Under the pieces are notes generated by a model. It worked only from the letters and a program-made list of their open reading frames with translations. It did no database searches and had not been told where the DNA came from. Of a stretch of DNA of 64,000 nt, positions 22,091 to 30,483 are shown one piece after another. Positions within the stretch are counted from its first letter, which is position 1, and each line of letters begins with the position of its first letter. The stretch is from Gallionella sp. (GTDB lineage Bacteria > Pseudomonadota > Gammaproteobacteria > Burkholderiales > Gallionellaceae), in the NCBI GenBank assembly GCA_003153155.1, contig PLWV01000008.1, forward strand, positions 131,436 through 195,435, in the 5' to 3' direction. Position numbers and translations under genes: made by a program.

Positions 22091-23336
22091 ACAGACTGAG
22101 GGTTCCAAAGCCGTCGCCGAGGCGGTCGCGCTGTGCCGCCCCGAAGTGATCTGCGCCTACCCGATCTCGCCGCAGACGCACATCGTCGAGGCACTGGGAG
22201 AGATGGTGAAAGCAGGCGAACTGACACCCTGCGAGTTTATCAACGTCGAGAGCGAATTCGCCGCGATGTCGGTGGCCATCGGCTCTTCGGCGGCAGGAGC
22301 ACGTTCTTACACCGCCACCGCATCGCAAGGGCTGCTGTTCATGGTCGAGGCGGTATATAACGCTTCCGGCCTCGGCCTGCCCATTGTGATGACTGTCGCG
22401 AATCGTGCCATCGGCGCGCCGATCAATATCTGGAACGACCACTCCGATTCATTATCGCAGCGCGATTCAGGCTGGATGCAACTGTTCGCCGAGACCAATC
22501 AGGAAGCGGTCGATCTGCACATACAGGCGTTCCGACTCGCCGAGGAATTGTCCATGCCGGTGATGGTGTGCATGGACGGCTTTATTTTGACCCATGCCTT
22601 TGAGCGTGTGGACATTCCCTCACAGGAACAAGTAGATGCCTACCTGCCGCCGTTCGATCCGCGTCAGGTGCTCGATCCCAAGGAACCGATCTCCATCGGT
22701 GCGATGGTCGGTCCCGAAGCGTTCATGGAAGTGAAGTACTTGGCGCACGCCAAACAGATGCAGGCACTGGAGTTGATTCCGCAACTGGCCGCCGAATTCA
22801 AGCAGACCTTCGGGCGCGACAGCGGCGGGCTGGTACGCACCTACCGCGCCGACGATGCCGAAACCATGATCGTGGCGATGGGCTCGGTGCTTGGCACTAT
22901 TAAGGACGTGGTGGACGAGATGCGCGCCGAAGGCCACAAGATCGGCGTGCTCGGCATCATCAGCTATCGTCCCTTCCCGCTCGCGCAGGTCCGAGCCGCA
23001 CTGTTGAATTGCAAACGCTTTGTGGTGCTGGAGAAGAGCCTCGCGGTCGGCATGGGCGGCATCGTCGCCACCGACGTGCGCATGGCGGTGACCGGCACCG
23101 GCCTGCGCGGCTTCACCGCCATAGCCGGTCTGGGCGGACGCTCGATACCCAAGGCTTCGCTGCACAAACTATTTCGTCAGGCCGAGAAAGAAGAACTCGA
23201 ACCCGTCACCTTCGTCGATCTCGATTGGGACGCGGTCAACAAGCAACTGGAACGCGAGCGGCAGAACCGCCATTCCGGTCCCATCGCCGAGAACATCCTG
23301 CACGACAAGGGCATCGTGTCGGCGAAGTTCGGCTGA
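22083..23336 (+). CDS. porA: 2-oxoacid:ferredoxin oxidoreductase alpha subunit
   Basis: 417 aa from the ATG at 22083 (MLKQTEG), with AAGGA eight bases upstream, preferred over an in-frame TTG two codons earlier. It has AVALCRPEVICAYPISPQTH, FINVESEFAAMSVAIGSSAA, TATASQGLLFMVEAVYNASG, and the domain II stretch MIVAMGSVLGTIKDVVDEMR, all typical of PorA. The Thr of YPITP is Ser here (YPISP), a known variation. No fused gamma or beta domain. It forms the thiamine diphosphate-binding interface with the beta chain. Pyruvate is the most likely substrate by resemblance, but this is not certain. Confidence 0.93.
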   Translation: MLKQTEGSKAVAEAVALCRPEVICAYPISPQTHIVEALGEMVKAGELTPCEFINVESEFAAMSVAIGSSAAGARSYTATASQGLLFMVEAVYNASGLGLPIVMTVANRAIGAPINIWNDHSDSLSQRDSGWMQLFAETNQEAVDLHIQAFRLAEELSMPVMVCMDGFILTHAFERVDIPSQEQVDAYLPPFDPRQVLDPKEPISIGAMVGPEAFMEVKYLAHAKQMQALELIPQLAAEFKQTFGRDSGGLVRTYRADDAETMIVAMGSVLGTIKDVVDEMRAEGHKIGVLGIISYRPFPLAQVRAALLNCKRFVVLEKSLAVGMGGIVATDVRMAVTGTGLRGFTAIAGLGGRSIPKASLHKLFRQAEKEELEPVTFVDLDWDAVNKQLERERQNRHSGPIAENILHDKGIVSAKFG

Positions 23337-23346
23337 GGAGAATAAT

Positions 23347-24348
23347 ATGAGCTTTCAACCAGTCAAATTTTACCAAACCGGTACATTCACCGTCGGCAAC
23401 CGGCTGCTTGCGCCAGACGAGCGCAGCGTGCAGGCCAGCGAGATGCGCAGCAACTCGATCAACTCCGGGCATCGCGCCTGTCAGGGTTGCGGAGAGGCAC
23501 TCGGCGCGCGATACGCAATCGACGCGGCGATGGCCGAGAGCAACGGGCAATTGATTGCGGCAAACGCGACCGGTTGTCTCGAAGTGTTTTCCACGCCGTA
23601 TCCCGAATCGTCCTGGCAAGTGCCGTGGATACATTCGCTGTTCGGCAATGCTCCGGCTGTTGCGACAGGTATCGCGGCGGCGATGAAGGTGAAGGGGCGG
23701 CATGATGTGCGCGTCGTGGCGCAAGGCGGCGACGGCGGCACCACCGACATCGGCTTTGGTTGTTTGTCTGGAATGTTCGAGCGCAACGACGATGTGCTGT
23801 ATATCTGTTACGACAACGAAGCCTACATGAACACTGGCGTGCAGCGTTCTTCGGCCACACCTCCGACGGCGCGTACCGCGACCACCATGCCTGTCGGTCC
23901 CGAGCCGGGCAACGTGTTCGGCCAAGGCAAAAACGTGCCGGAGATCGCCATGGCGCACAACATTCCTTATGTCGCCACGGCGACGGTGGCCGATCTGCGT
24001 GATCTGGAATACAAAGTACGCAAGGCGGTGAACATACGCGGCGCGCGTTATATCCACCTGTTTGTCCCGTGCCCGTTGGGCTGGGGCTCGGCTTCGCATG
24101 ACACCATTCGCCTGGCACGGCTGGCCAAGGAGACCGGCATGTTCCCGGTGTTTGAGGCCGAACACGGCGAAGTCACGAGTGTGCTGAAGATACGACGTCA
24201 GGTTCCAATAGAGGAATACCTCAAGCCGCAAAAACGTTTCGCGCACTTGTTCGGCAAGCATGCACATCCCGAGTTGGTAGCACGGCTGCAGGCTATTGCC
24301 GATCGGCATATACGCAAGTATGGGTTGTTGGAAGAGGGGGATAACTGA
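23347..24348 (+). CDS. porB: 2-oxoacid:ferredoxin oxidoreductase beta subunit (ThDP-binding)
   Basis: 333 aa. Cluster cysteines begin in GHRACQGCGEALGARYA and ANATGCLEVFSTPYPESSW; the thiamine diphosphate motif is AQGGDGGTTDIGFGCLSG with DDVLYICYDNEAYMNTGVQR. CPLGWG near residue 240 is the usual PorB metal or cluster region. GAGGAG precedes the start. This chain carries the active site and one [4Fe-4S] cluster. It lies between the alpha gene and the flavoprotein with the ferredoxin domain, which may take the place of PorD. Confidence 0.94.
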   Translation: MSFQPVKFYQTGTFTVGNRLLAPDERSVQASEMRSNSINSGHRACQGCGEALGARYAIDAAMAESNGQLIAANATGCLEVFSTPYPESSWQVPWIHSLFGNAPAVATGIAAAMKVKGRHDVRVVAQGGDGGTTDIGFGCLSGMFERNDDVLYICYDNEAYMNTGVQRSSATPPTARTATTMPVGPEPGNVFGQGKNVPEIAMAHNIPYVATATVADLRDLEYKVRKAVNIRGARYIHLFVPCPLGWGSASHDTIRLARLAKETGMFPVFEAEHGEVTSVLKIRRQVPIEEYLKPQKRFAHLFGKHAHPELVARLQAIADRHIRKYGLLEEGDN

Positions 24349-24349
24349 T

Positions 24350-25978
24350 ATGCCGAACAAACCATTCGCGATCACCCTCAAGCCCGGTACCTCGCTGGCT
24401 AACCTCACCGGTACTTGGCGCACCGAGCGCCCTGTGTATCTCGACCGTCTGCCACCATGCAACAACGCCTGCCCGGCAGGTGAAAACATCCAGGGCTGGT
24501 TGTTCCATGCCGAATCGGGCGACTATGAACAAGCCTGGCGTGTGTTGATCGCAGACAATCCGTTTCCCGCCATCATGGGGCGGGTCTGCTATCACCCCTG
24601 CGAAGGCGCATGCAATCGCGGTCAGTTGGATAGTGCGGTCGGTATCAACTCGGTCGAACGCTTCCTCGGTGACGAGGCGATCAAGCGCGGCTGGAAATTT
24701 GATAAGCCCGGTACTCAATCCGGCAAGCGCGTGCTGGTGGTTGGCGCAGGGCCTTCAGGCCTGTCCGCTGCCTACCATCTGGCGCGGCTCGGACACAGCG
24801 TGGAAATACACGATGCCGGCCCGCTGAGCGGCGGCATGATGCGCTTCGGCATCCCGAAATATCGTCTGCCGCGCGAGGTGCTGGATGCCGAAGTGGTGCG
24901 CATACTCGAACTGGGCATCACGCTCAAACTCAACACCAAAGTGGCGAATATCGAAGACAGTATGCGCGCGGGTAATTTTGACGCGGCCTTCCTCGCGGTG
25001 GGCGCGCACATCGGCAAGCGCGCTTATATTCCGGCGGGCGATGCAGCCCGTATCGTGGATGCTGTTTCTGTGCTGCGCAGCATGGAAGGCGAGGACAAAC
25101 CGATGCTGGGCCGCCGCGTGGTGGTGTATGGCGGCGGCAATACCGCCATCGATGTGGCGCGTACCGCCAAACGTCTGGGTGCGACCGAGACCATCATCGT
25201 CTATCGCCGCACCCGCGAAAAAATGCCCGCGCATGATTTCGAAGTGGAAGAGGCGTTGCAGGAAGGGATCATGATCAAATGGCTGTCCACCATCAAACAC
25301 GCCGGCGAGCATAACCTCACTTTGGAAAAGATGGCGTTGGACGACAAGGGCTTCCCGCAACCCACCGGCGAATTCGAAACCATGGAGGCAGACTCGCTGG
25401 TGCTGGCGCTCGGGCAGGATGTCGATCTGTCGCTGCTGGAAGGCGTGTCGGGTTTGGAGATCAAAGACGGAGTGGTGCAAGTCGGCAGCAACATGATGAC
25501 CGGACATCAAGGAATTTTTGCCGGAGGCGACATGGTGCCATCGGAGCGCACCGTCACGGTGGGCGTGGGTCACGGCAAAAAAGCCGCGCGTTACATCGAC
25601 GCATGGCTGCGCGGTACGGCTTACGAACCCGCAGCCAAACACGAACCGGCCGATTTCAAACAACTCAATACCTGGTATTACTCCGATGCTCCCAAGACCA
25701 TGCGCCCGATGCTGGACGCGATACGCCGCCAAACCAGTTTCGATGAAGTACAGGGCGGGTTGAATGAAACGAATGCGTTGTTCGAAGCACGCCGCTGCCT
25801 GTCTTGCGGCAACTGCTTCGAGTGCGACAACTGTTATGGCGTGTGCCCCGACAATGCGGTGATCAAGCTCGGGCCGGGCAAACGTTTCCTGTTCAACTAC
25901 GACTATTGCAAAGGCTGCGGCATGTGCGTGGCGGAGTGCCCGTGCGGTGCGATCAAGATGGTGGCGGAAGAGATTTGA
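24350..25978 (+). CDS. GltD/NfnB-like NAD(P)H flavoprotein fused to a 2[4Fe-4S] ferredoxin domain
   Basis: 542 aa from the ATG at 24350. The N-terminal domain has the GltD cluster cysteines (PPCNNACPAGENIQGWL and GRVCYHPCEGACNRG). An FAD fold follows (VVGAGPSGLSAAYHLARLGH, then GGMMRFGIPKYRLPREVLDA), then an NAD(P) fold (VVVYGGGNTAIDVARTAKRL). The last 65 residues are a ferredoxin with CLSCGNCFECDNCYGVCPDN and YCKGCGMCVAECPCGAIKM. This architecture fits electron exchange between NAD(P)H and low-potential clusters, and could pass electrons to or from the adjacent oxidoreductase in place of a separate PorD. It is the last gene of the hox-por run and converges on hypD. Confidence 0.88.
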   Translation: MPNKPFAITLKPGTSLANLTGTWRTERPVYLDRLPPCNNACPAGENIQGWLFHAESGDYEQAWRVLIADNPFPAIMGRVCYHPCEGACNRGQLDSAVGINSVERFLGDEAIKRGWKFDKPGTQSGKRVLVVGAGPSGLSAAYHLARLGHSVEIHDAGPLSGGMMRFGIPKYRLPREVLDAEVVRILELGITLKLNTKVANIEDSMRAGNFDAAFLAVGAHIGKRAYIPAGDAARIVDAVSVLRSMEGEDKPMLGRRVVVYGGGNTAIDVARTAKRLGATETIIVYRRTREKMPAHDFEVEEALQEGIMIKWLSTIKHAGEHNLTLEKMALDDKGFPQPTGEFETMEADSLVLALGQDVDLSLLEGVSGLEIKDGVVQVGSNMMTGHQGIFAGGDMVPSERTVTVGVGHGKKAARYIDAWLRGTAYEPAAKHEPADFKQLNTWYYSDAPKTMRPMLDAIRRQTSFDEVQGGLNETNALFEARRCLSCGNCFECDNCYGVCPDNAVIKLGPGKRFLFNYDYCKGCGMCVAECPCGAIKMVAEEI

Positions 25979-26006
25979 GGCTCTATCGAGTGTTGTGCGT
26001 TAAATG

Positions 26007-27110
26007 TTATGCGGTAGCTGATGGAACCTTCACTCCGCTCGCCCGCCATATCCGGCAGGCTCCTTCATCCGATACCATGCAGGGCCCGACAGGCGTGCGC
26101 GGCGTGCAGGCGGTGCCAAAAAGTTTGCATTCATTCGGGTAGATTTTTCCCAACACCACACGCGCACAATCACAACCGGCCGGCATTTCGCCGACCCGCT
26201 TGCGCCCTTCCACTTCAAATCCTCCAAACTGCGTGCGCGCATCGTGCCGCTCAAAGCGCGATGCGAGCGCGAAACCTGATGCGGGGATGATGCCGATGCC
26301 GCGCCAATTCGCGTCGGTGACACGCATCGCCTGAACGAGCTGCGCTTGCGCCGAGGGGTTGCCGCCGGGACGCACTACCTCGGGATAACAGTTGTCCAGA
26401 AAACATTCTTCTTCGAGCAGTTGGCGCAACACTGAATATATCGCGGCAAGCAAAGACACCGGCGCAAAGCCCGCGACCGCAGCGGGGATGGCATGCTGCT
26501 CCACCACGAAAGTCCATTCCTCTGGCCCCATCACGGTGGCGACATGGCCGGGCGCGATCAACGCGTCGAAGCCTGGCTTTTCTGATTCGAGCAGCATCGC
26601 TACGGCAGGCCAGGTAAGCCGGCACGACAGCAGCAAAAACAGATTTTCCGGAATGCCCTCGAGCAGCATGGCCGCCACCGGTGCGGTCGTGGTTTCGAAA
26701 CCCGCCACGAAGAAGACCACCTGCCGCCCCGGGTTTTCTCTGGCGATTCTCACCGCCTCTTGCGGACTCGATATCGGGCGTATATCGGCTCCGCTGGCCT
26801 TGGCCTGTTCCAGCGAGCGCGGTTCTGTTTTGGGAACATTTACCGGCACGCGCAGCATGTCGCCGAAAGCGGCCAGAATCACTCCCGCATGCAATGCCAA
26901 CTGGATCGCGTGGTACACATCTTCCTCGGGACACACGCATACTGGACAGCCGGGGCCGGGTATCAGCTCAACATTCTGCGGCAGTGCCCCGCGCAGGCCC
27001 GCCATCGTGATCGAACGCTCGTGACCGCCGCACACGTTCATGATGCGCACGCGGCGCGTGAGCGGCAGTGCGCGGATATTTTCCAGCCAGTCTTTGGCGG
27101 TCAACATCAT
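26007..27110 (-). CDS. hypD: hydrogenase maturation protein HypD
   Basis: 367 aa. HypD motifs are clear: NVCGGHERSITMAGLRG near the N-terminus, LIPGPGCPVCVCPEEDV, VFFVAGFETTTAPVAAMLL, and the C-terminal cluster and redox cysteines in GCDCARVVLGKIYPNECKLF followed by GTACTPRTPVGPCMVS. HypD works with HypC as the scaffold on which the Fe(CN)2CO unit is built. It is coded on the minus strand after hypC, opposite to both hydrogenase operons, so it probably serves both enzymes. AGGTG lies five bases before the ATG. Confidence 0.96.
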   Translation of the reverse strand: MMLTAKDWLENIRALPLTRRVRIMNVCGGHERSITMAGLRGALPQNVELIPGPGCPVCVCPEEDVYHAIQLALHAGVILAAFGDMLRVPVNVPKTEPRSLEQAKASGADIRPISSPQEAVRIARENPGRQVVFFVAGFETTTAPVAAMLLEGIPENLFLLLSCRLTWPAVAMLLESEKPGFDALIAPGHVATVMGPEEWTFVVEQHAIPAAVAGFAPVSLLAAIYSVLRQLLEEECFLDNCYPEVVRPGGNPSAQAQLVQAMRVTDANWRGIGIIPASGFALASRFERHDARTQFGGFEVEGRKRVGEMPAGCDCARVVLGKIYPNECKLFGTACTPRTPVGPCMVSDEGACRIWRASGVKVPSATA

Positions 27111-27119
27111 GGTTACACC

Positions 27120-27362
27120 TCAAGTACCTTGCACGTCTGGATCATAAGCCAGCATTTCATCAAGCAATTCCCATGTCGAACGCGCTTCCTGCTCGCTCAT
27201 CTTTTGCAAGGCGTAGCCCACATGCACCATCACGAAATCATCCACGGCGATGGGCTCATCCTGCAGCATGAACAGGCTCACCTCGCGCATCACGCCCTTG
27301 GCTGTACAACGTGCGTTGTAGCCGTCGATCGCGACGATTTGCATGGGAATGCCGAGACACAT
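27120..27362 (-). CDS. hypC: hydrogenase assembly chaperone HypC
   Basis: 80 aa, beginning MCLGIPMQIVAIDG, with the invariant Cys2 that binds the iron centre, then AVDDFVMVHVGYALQKMSEQ. Small OB-fold chaperone that carries the Fe(CN)2CO group to the large subunit together with HypD. Nine bases ahead of hypD. The 204 bases between hypC and the divergent protease gene at 27567 should hold both promoters; no operator could be assigned. Only one HypC-type gene is present, so it may serve both large subunits. Confidence 0.95.
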   Translation of the reverse strand: MCLGIPMQIVAIDGYNARCTAKGVMREVSLFMLQDEPIAVDDFVMVHVGYALQKMSEQEARSTWELLDEMLAYDPDVQGT

Positions 27363-27566
27363 GGCGGTTTACCGATCATGAAAGTTTTCGCAGTATAGTC
27401 CCTAGTGAAGAACCTGTTAACTTCACATAATTTGATTGAATTACTCAGTTGCGGTTTGCACATCGTAGTGCTAGCCTGACTCAACTTGGGCGAAACTAAC
27501 GCACAGATCGTGAATCAAGGATTTTTGCGCGTTTCCCGTTTCCGTAAGGTACCACCGGATTCAGCC

Positions 27567-28046
27567 ATGACTGGCAGTCACAAGACCTTGATCCTTGGCA
27601 TCGGCAATGTTCTGTTGCAGGACGAGGGTGCGGGCGTCCATGCGATACAGATGCTGGCAGAGCGGGTGGCAGGGCGCGACGACATCGAGCTGATGGATGG
27701 CGGCACGTTGAGCTTTTCCCTGGCAGGCGCAATCGAGGATGCAGAGCGCCTGATCGTGATCGATGCCGCACACTACGACGGCGAACCCGGCACGACCAAA
27801 GTATTCGTGGGCGAGCAGATGGATACATTCATCGGCAGCAACCGCAAATGCAGCGTGCACGAAGTGAGCCTGATCGACCTGATGGCGATTGCGCTTCTCG
27901 CCGGGCAACTGCCGCAGCAGCGCGCACTCATCGGCATCCAGCCGCAAACGATCGCGTGGGGCGAAACGCCCTCGCCGCCCGTTGCCGCGGCGATCCATCA
28001 AGCCTGCGATCAGGCATTGCAACTCATCGAGGAGTGGCGCGCATGA
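27567..28046 (+). CDS. hyaD: maturation protease for the membrane-linked hydrogenase (HyaD/HupD family)
   Basis: 159 aa from the ATG at 27567 (MTGSHKTLILGIGNVL). The metal-binding residues are in GIGNVLLQDEGAGVHAI (Glu), ELMDGGTLSF (Asp) and CSVHEVSLIDLM (His), the HyaD/HupD pattern. It would cut the C-terminal peptide of the group 1 large subunit at 32204-33982. It starts the Isp-type operon and overlaps the next gene by 4 bases (ATGA). The earlier in-frame start 27 codons upstream lies in the promoter interval and is not favoured. Confidence 0.9.
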   Translation: MTGSHKTLILGIGNVLLQDEGAGVHAIQMLAERVAGRDDIELMDGGTLSFSLAGAIEDAERLIVIDAAHYDGEPGTTKVFVGEQMDTFIGSNRKCSVHEVSLIDLMAIALLAGQLPQQRALIGIQPQTIAWGETPSPPVAAAIHQACDQALQLIEEWRA

Positions 28047-28447
28047 GTCCGCAAACAATTCCCATCTACGCCCAAGCCGAGGAAGCTTATTCCGTTGGCA
28101 ATATCCGCGCGCTGCTGGCAGAGATTGCCGCGCTTCTGGAAAAGCTGGATGACAACGGCGAGACCGGGATGATCGATCTGAACAGCCTGCCATTAGCGCC
28201 CGGCGAATACGAACAGTTGCGCCAGACTCTCGGGCAAGGCGAAGTCTCCGCGCGCATTGAAGCCATCGGTGCCAGCGAGATCATCGAGACGCATTACCCC
28301 GGAGTATGGTGGGTGACGCACTACAACGTGGAAGGCGACATCGTGGCGAACATGATAGAAATCGCGTGGCTTCCGGAAATCATCAAGAGCCAGCCTGAAG
28401 ACGTGCATGCAGGGCTGGAAAGATTAAAAGCACAACTCAACGAATGA
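28043..28447 (+). CDS. HyaF/HupH C-terminal-domain-like hydrogenase maturation protein
   Basis: 134 aa starting MSPQTIPIYAQAEEAY. The C-terminal half has GQGEVSARIEAIGASEIIET and HYPGVWWVTHYNVEGDIVAN with IEIAWLPEIIKSQ, the HupH_C domain of HyaF/HupH. Full-length HyaF is about 285 aa with two such repeats, so this is a half-size form. In other bacteria these proteins assist small-subunit maturation or assembly. Placed between the protease and the small-subunit genes, with ATGA overlap upstream and a 9-base gap downstream. Confidence 0.82.
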   Translation: MSPQTIPIYAQAEEAYSVGNIRALLAEIAALLEKLDDNGETGMIDLNSLPLAPGEYEQLRQTLGQGEVSARIEAIGASEIIETHYPGVWWVTHYNVEGDIVANMIEIAWLPEIIKSQPEDVHAGLERLKAQLNE

Positions 28448-28456
28448 GGTGATCAA

Positions 28457-29557
28457 ATGATGGATCATGAAACGCCGGGTCATGAAACCTTGGGAGAACG
28501 TCTCGCGCAACAAGGCATCAGCCGCCGCACATTTCTCAAATTCTGCACCGCCATGGCTACGCTCATGGCTTTGCCGCCCGGCACCGCGACTGCGATCGCC
28601 GAAGTACTGATCAAGGCCAAGCGACCGTCGGTGATCTGGCTGTCATTCCAGGAATGCACCGGCTGCACCGAGTCTCTCACGCGCTCGCATTCGCCCACGC
28701 TGGAGAGCCTGATCTTCGACATGATCTCGCTCGATTATCACCACACGCTGCAAGCCGCTTCCGGTTACGGTGCGGAAAAATCGCGCGAGGATGCGATGCA
28801 GAAATTCTTCGGCAAATATCTGTTGGTGGTCGATGGCTCGATCCCGATCAAGGATAACGGCATCTATTCCACCATCGCCGGCAGGACCAACCTCGACCTG
28901 CTGCAGGAAGCAGCCAAAGGCGCAGCAGCGATCATCGCGGTGGGCAGCTGCGCTGCTTTCGGCGGCATCCCCAATGCCAAGCCTAACCCGACCGGCGCGG
29001 TGGCAGTGTCTGACATCATCAAGGACAAGCCCATCATCAACATCTCCGGCTGTCCGCCCATCCCCGTCGTGATCACCGGTGTGCTCGCTCATTACCTCAC
29101 TTTCGGCGAGTTGCCCGAACTGGACGATCTGGGCCGTCCCAAGTCATTCTACGGCGAGACCATTCACGACCGCTGCTATCGCCGCCCGTTCTACGATCAG
29201 GGCAAGTTTGCAAAAAGTTTTGACGATGAAGGCGCGCGCAATGGATGGTGCCTGTTTGAATTGGGCTGCAAGGGACCGACCACGCACAATGCCTGTGCCA
29301 CGACCAAATGGAATGGCGGCACCAGCTTCCCGATCGAGTCGGGGCACGGCTGCCTCGGCTGTTCGGAACCGCACTTCTGGGATGCGGGCAGTTTCTACAG
29401 CGCGCTGTCCATGCCGGCCAGCCCGCTGAAGCTGGCCACCGGTGCGGTGGTGGCGGGCGCGGCAGCAGGCATCGCGGTGTCCATCGCCAACCGGGTCAAG
29501 AAGGGTGCCGCCAAATCGGCGCATCAGAAGGCCACGATCGCCGATCTGGAGAAATGA
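28457..29557 (+). CDS. hynS: Isp-type NiFe hydrogenase small subunit with Tat signal
   Basis: 366 aa. The Tat signal SRRTFLKFCTAMATLMALPP (from residue 22) predicts periplasmic export with the large subunit. The proximal cluster ligands are ECTGCTES (C67, C70), VGSCAAFGGIP and ISGCPPIP; medial and distal clusters are in HDRCYRRPF, GWCLFELGCKGP, NACATTKW and GHGCLGCSEPHFW. Glycine, not cysteine, sits between the first cysteine pair, so the six-cysteine O2-tolerant proximal cluster of group 1d enzymes is absent. A hydrophobic C-terminal helix (ATGAVVAGAAAGIAVSIANR) is an anchor. With Isp1 and Isp2 this fits group 1e. A 261-base mobile element follows the stop codon. Confidence 0.95.
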   Translation: MMDHETPGHETLGERLAQQGISRRTFLKFCTAMATLMALPPGTATAIAEVLIKAKRPSVIWLSFQECTGCTESLTRSHSPTLESLIFDMISLDYHHTLQAASGYGAEKSREDAMQKFFGKYLLVVDGSIPIKDNGIYSTIAGRTNLDLLQEAAKGAAAIIAVGSCAAFGGIPNAKPNPTGAVAVSDIIKDKPIINISGCPPIPVVITGVLAHYLTFGELPELDDLGRPKSFYGETIHDRCYRRPFYDQGKFAKSFDDEGARNGWCLFELGCKGPTTHNACATTKWNGGTSFPIESGHGCLGCSEPHFWDAGSFYSALSMPASPLKLATGAVVAGAAAGIAVSIANRVKKGAAKSAHQKATIADLEK

Positions 29558-29562
29558 CATGA

Positions 29563-29823
29563 GAGCACCTCTAAAAACCCACATTTCATCCAAACTGATG
29601 GAACTACTGATATGACTATTAGCCATCTGACTAACCCAGCAAAAGACGCTGGGCAAGTCATTGGTTATAGCCATTCCACTAAGTCGCCAAAAAACGGCGA
29701 CCAAGTGGCTGGTTATGCTGCGTTGCGTAATAAATTTCTTGCTTACATATTGCTCATATGCGGCGCCGCGAAATTTTTTACGCGCCTTGCATTTTGGCGA
29801 ACTCTGAATTTTTAGAGGTGCTC
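29563..29823. mobile_element. MITE-like element at the isp1 start codon
   Basis: A 261-base non-coding element with 15-base perfect terminal inverted repeats (GAGCACCTCTAAAAA at 29563-29577 and its mirror at 29809-29823). It is flanked by the direct repeat ATGA (29559-29562 and 29824-29827), a target-site duplication. The right copy of ATGA supplies the ATG of isp1. Its interior shares stretches such as TAGCCATCTGACTAA and AAGTCATTGGTTAT with the equally long element at 60116-60376. It has no transposase. An IS5-like origin is a guess from the end sequence and short duplication. Confidence 0.85.
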
Positions 29824-30483
29824 ATGAACGATCTTTTGTTTCTGACCTGGGTCCGCAGCACCGGACTGGACATTGCCATCGGCATCTTTGTGCTGGGTAC
29901 TCTCTGGCGGCTGTTCGAAATTTATTCGCTGGGACGCAAACCGGATCTCGCCGTCCCCCGTCATCGCGCGGGCGCATCGGGACTGCACACCATGTTCCGC
30001 CGCTCCATCCCGCCGCCCGGCATGTTCAAGCGCTCGGCGATAAGCTATGTGGCGGGCTACGTGTTCCACATAGGCCTCGCTGTCATCGTGTTTCTTTTTG
30101 CGCAGCATATCAAGCTGATCCAGGAATTGACGGGCTTGTCCTGGCCCGGCCTGCCCTCGCAGTTCATCGACGCAACGGCGGTGGTGACGCTGGCAACCAT
30201 GCTGCTGGTGCTGGTGGAACGCATCAACAAACCGGTTAAGCGTTTCCTCTCCACCTTCGAGGACTATGCCGCATGGGCACTGACTTTCCTGCCCGTGATG
30301 ACCGGCTATCTAGCAACCAAGCACCTGTTGTTGTCCTACACCTGGATGCTGGCGCTGCACATCCTCAGCGTGGAACTGCTGCTGATCTTCCTGCCTTTCA
30401 CCAAGCTGATACATGTCTTCACCTTGTGGGGATCGCGCTGGTATAACGGCGATGCAAACGCTAAAAAGGGGGTGCCGGTATGA
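29824..30483 (+). CDS. isp1: Isp1, membrane cytochrome b of the Isp-type hydrogenase
   Basis: 219 aa from the ATG at 29824 (MNDLLFLTWVRST). It has five helices, with a NarI-like arrangement: MNDLLFLTWVRSTGLDIAIG, YVAGYVFHIGLAVIVFLFAQ with its His, TAVVTLATMLLVLVERINKP, FLPVMTGYLATKHLLLSYTW and MLALHILSVELLLIFLPFTK. The histidines in the second, fourth and fifth helices are candidates for haem b. Known family role: take electrons from the periplasmic small subunit and pass them to Isp2 or the quinone pool. Its present ribosome site (AGAGGTG) comes from the mobile element end. The start is the restored ATG of the target duplication. It overlaps isp2 by 4 bases. Confidence 0.92.
   Translation: MNDLLFLTWVRSTGLDIAIGIFVLGTLWRLFEIYSLGRKPDLAVPRHRAGASGLHTMFRRSIPPPGMFKRSAISYVAGYVFHIGLAVIVFLFAQHIKLIQELTGLSWPGLPSQFIDATAVVTLATMLLVLVERINKPVKRFLSTFEDYAAWALTFLPVMTGYLATKHLLLSYTWMLALHILSVELLLIFLPFTKLIHVFTLWGSRWYNGDANAKKGVPV

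Noticed and set aside
23236-24489. 417-codon minus-strand frame over porB
   Set aside because: Arg/His-rich, no ribosome site, antisense to a clear porB.
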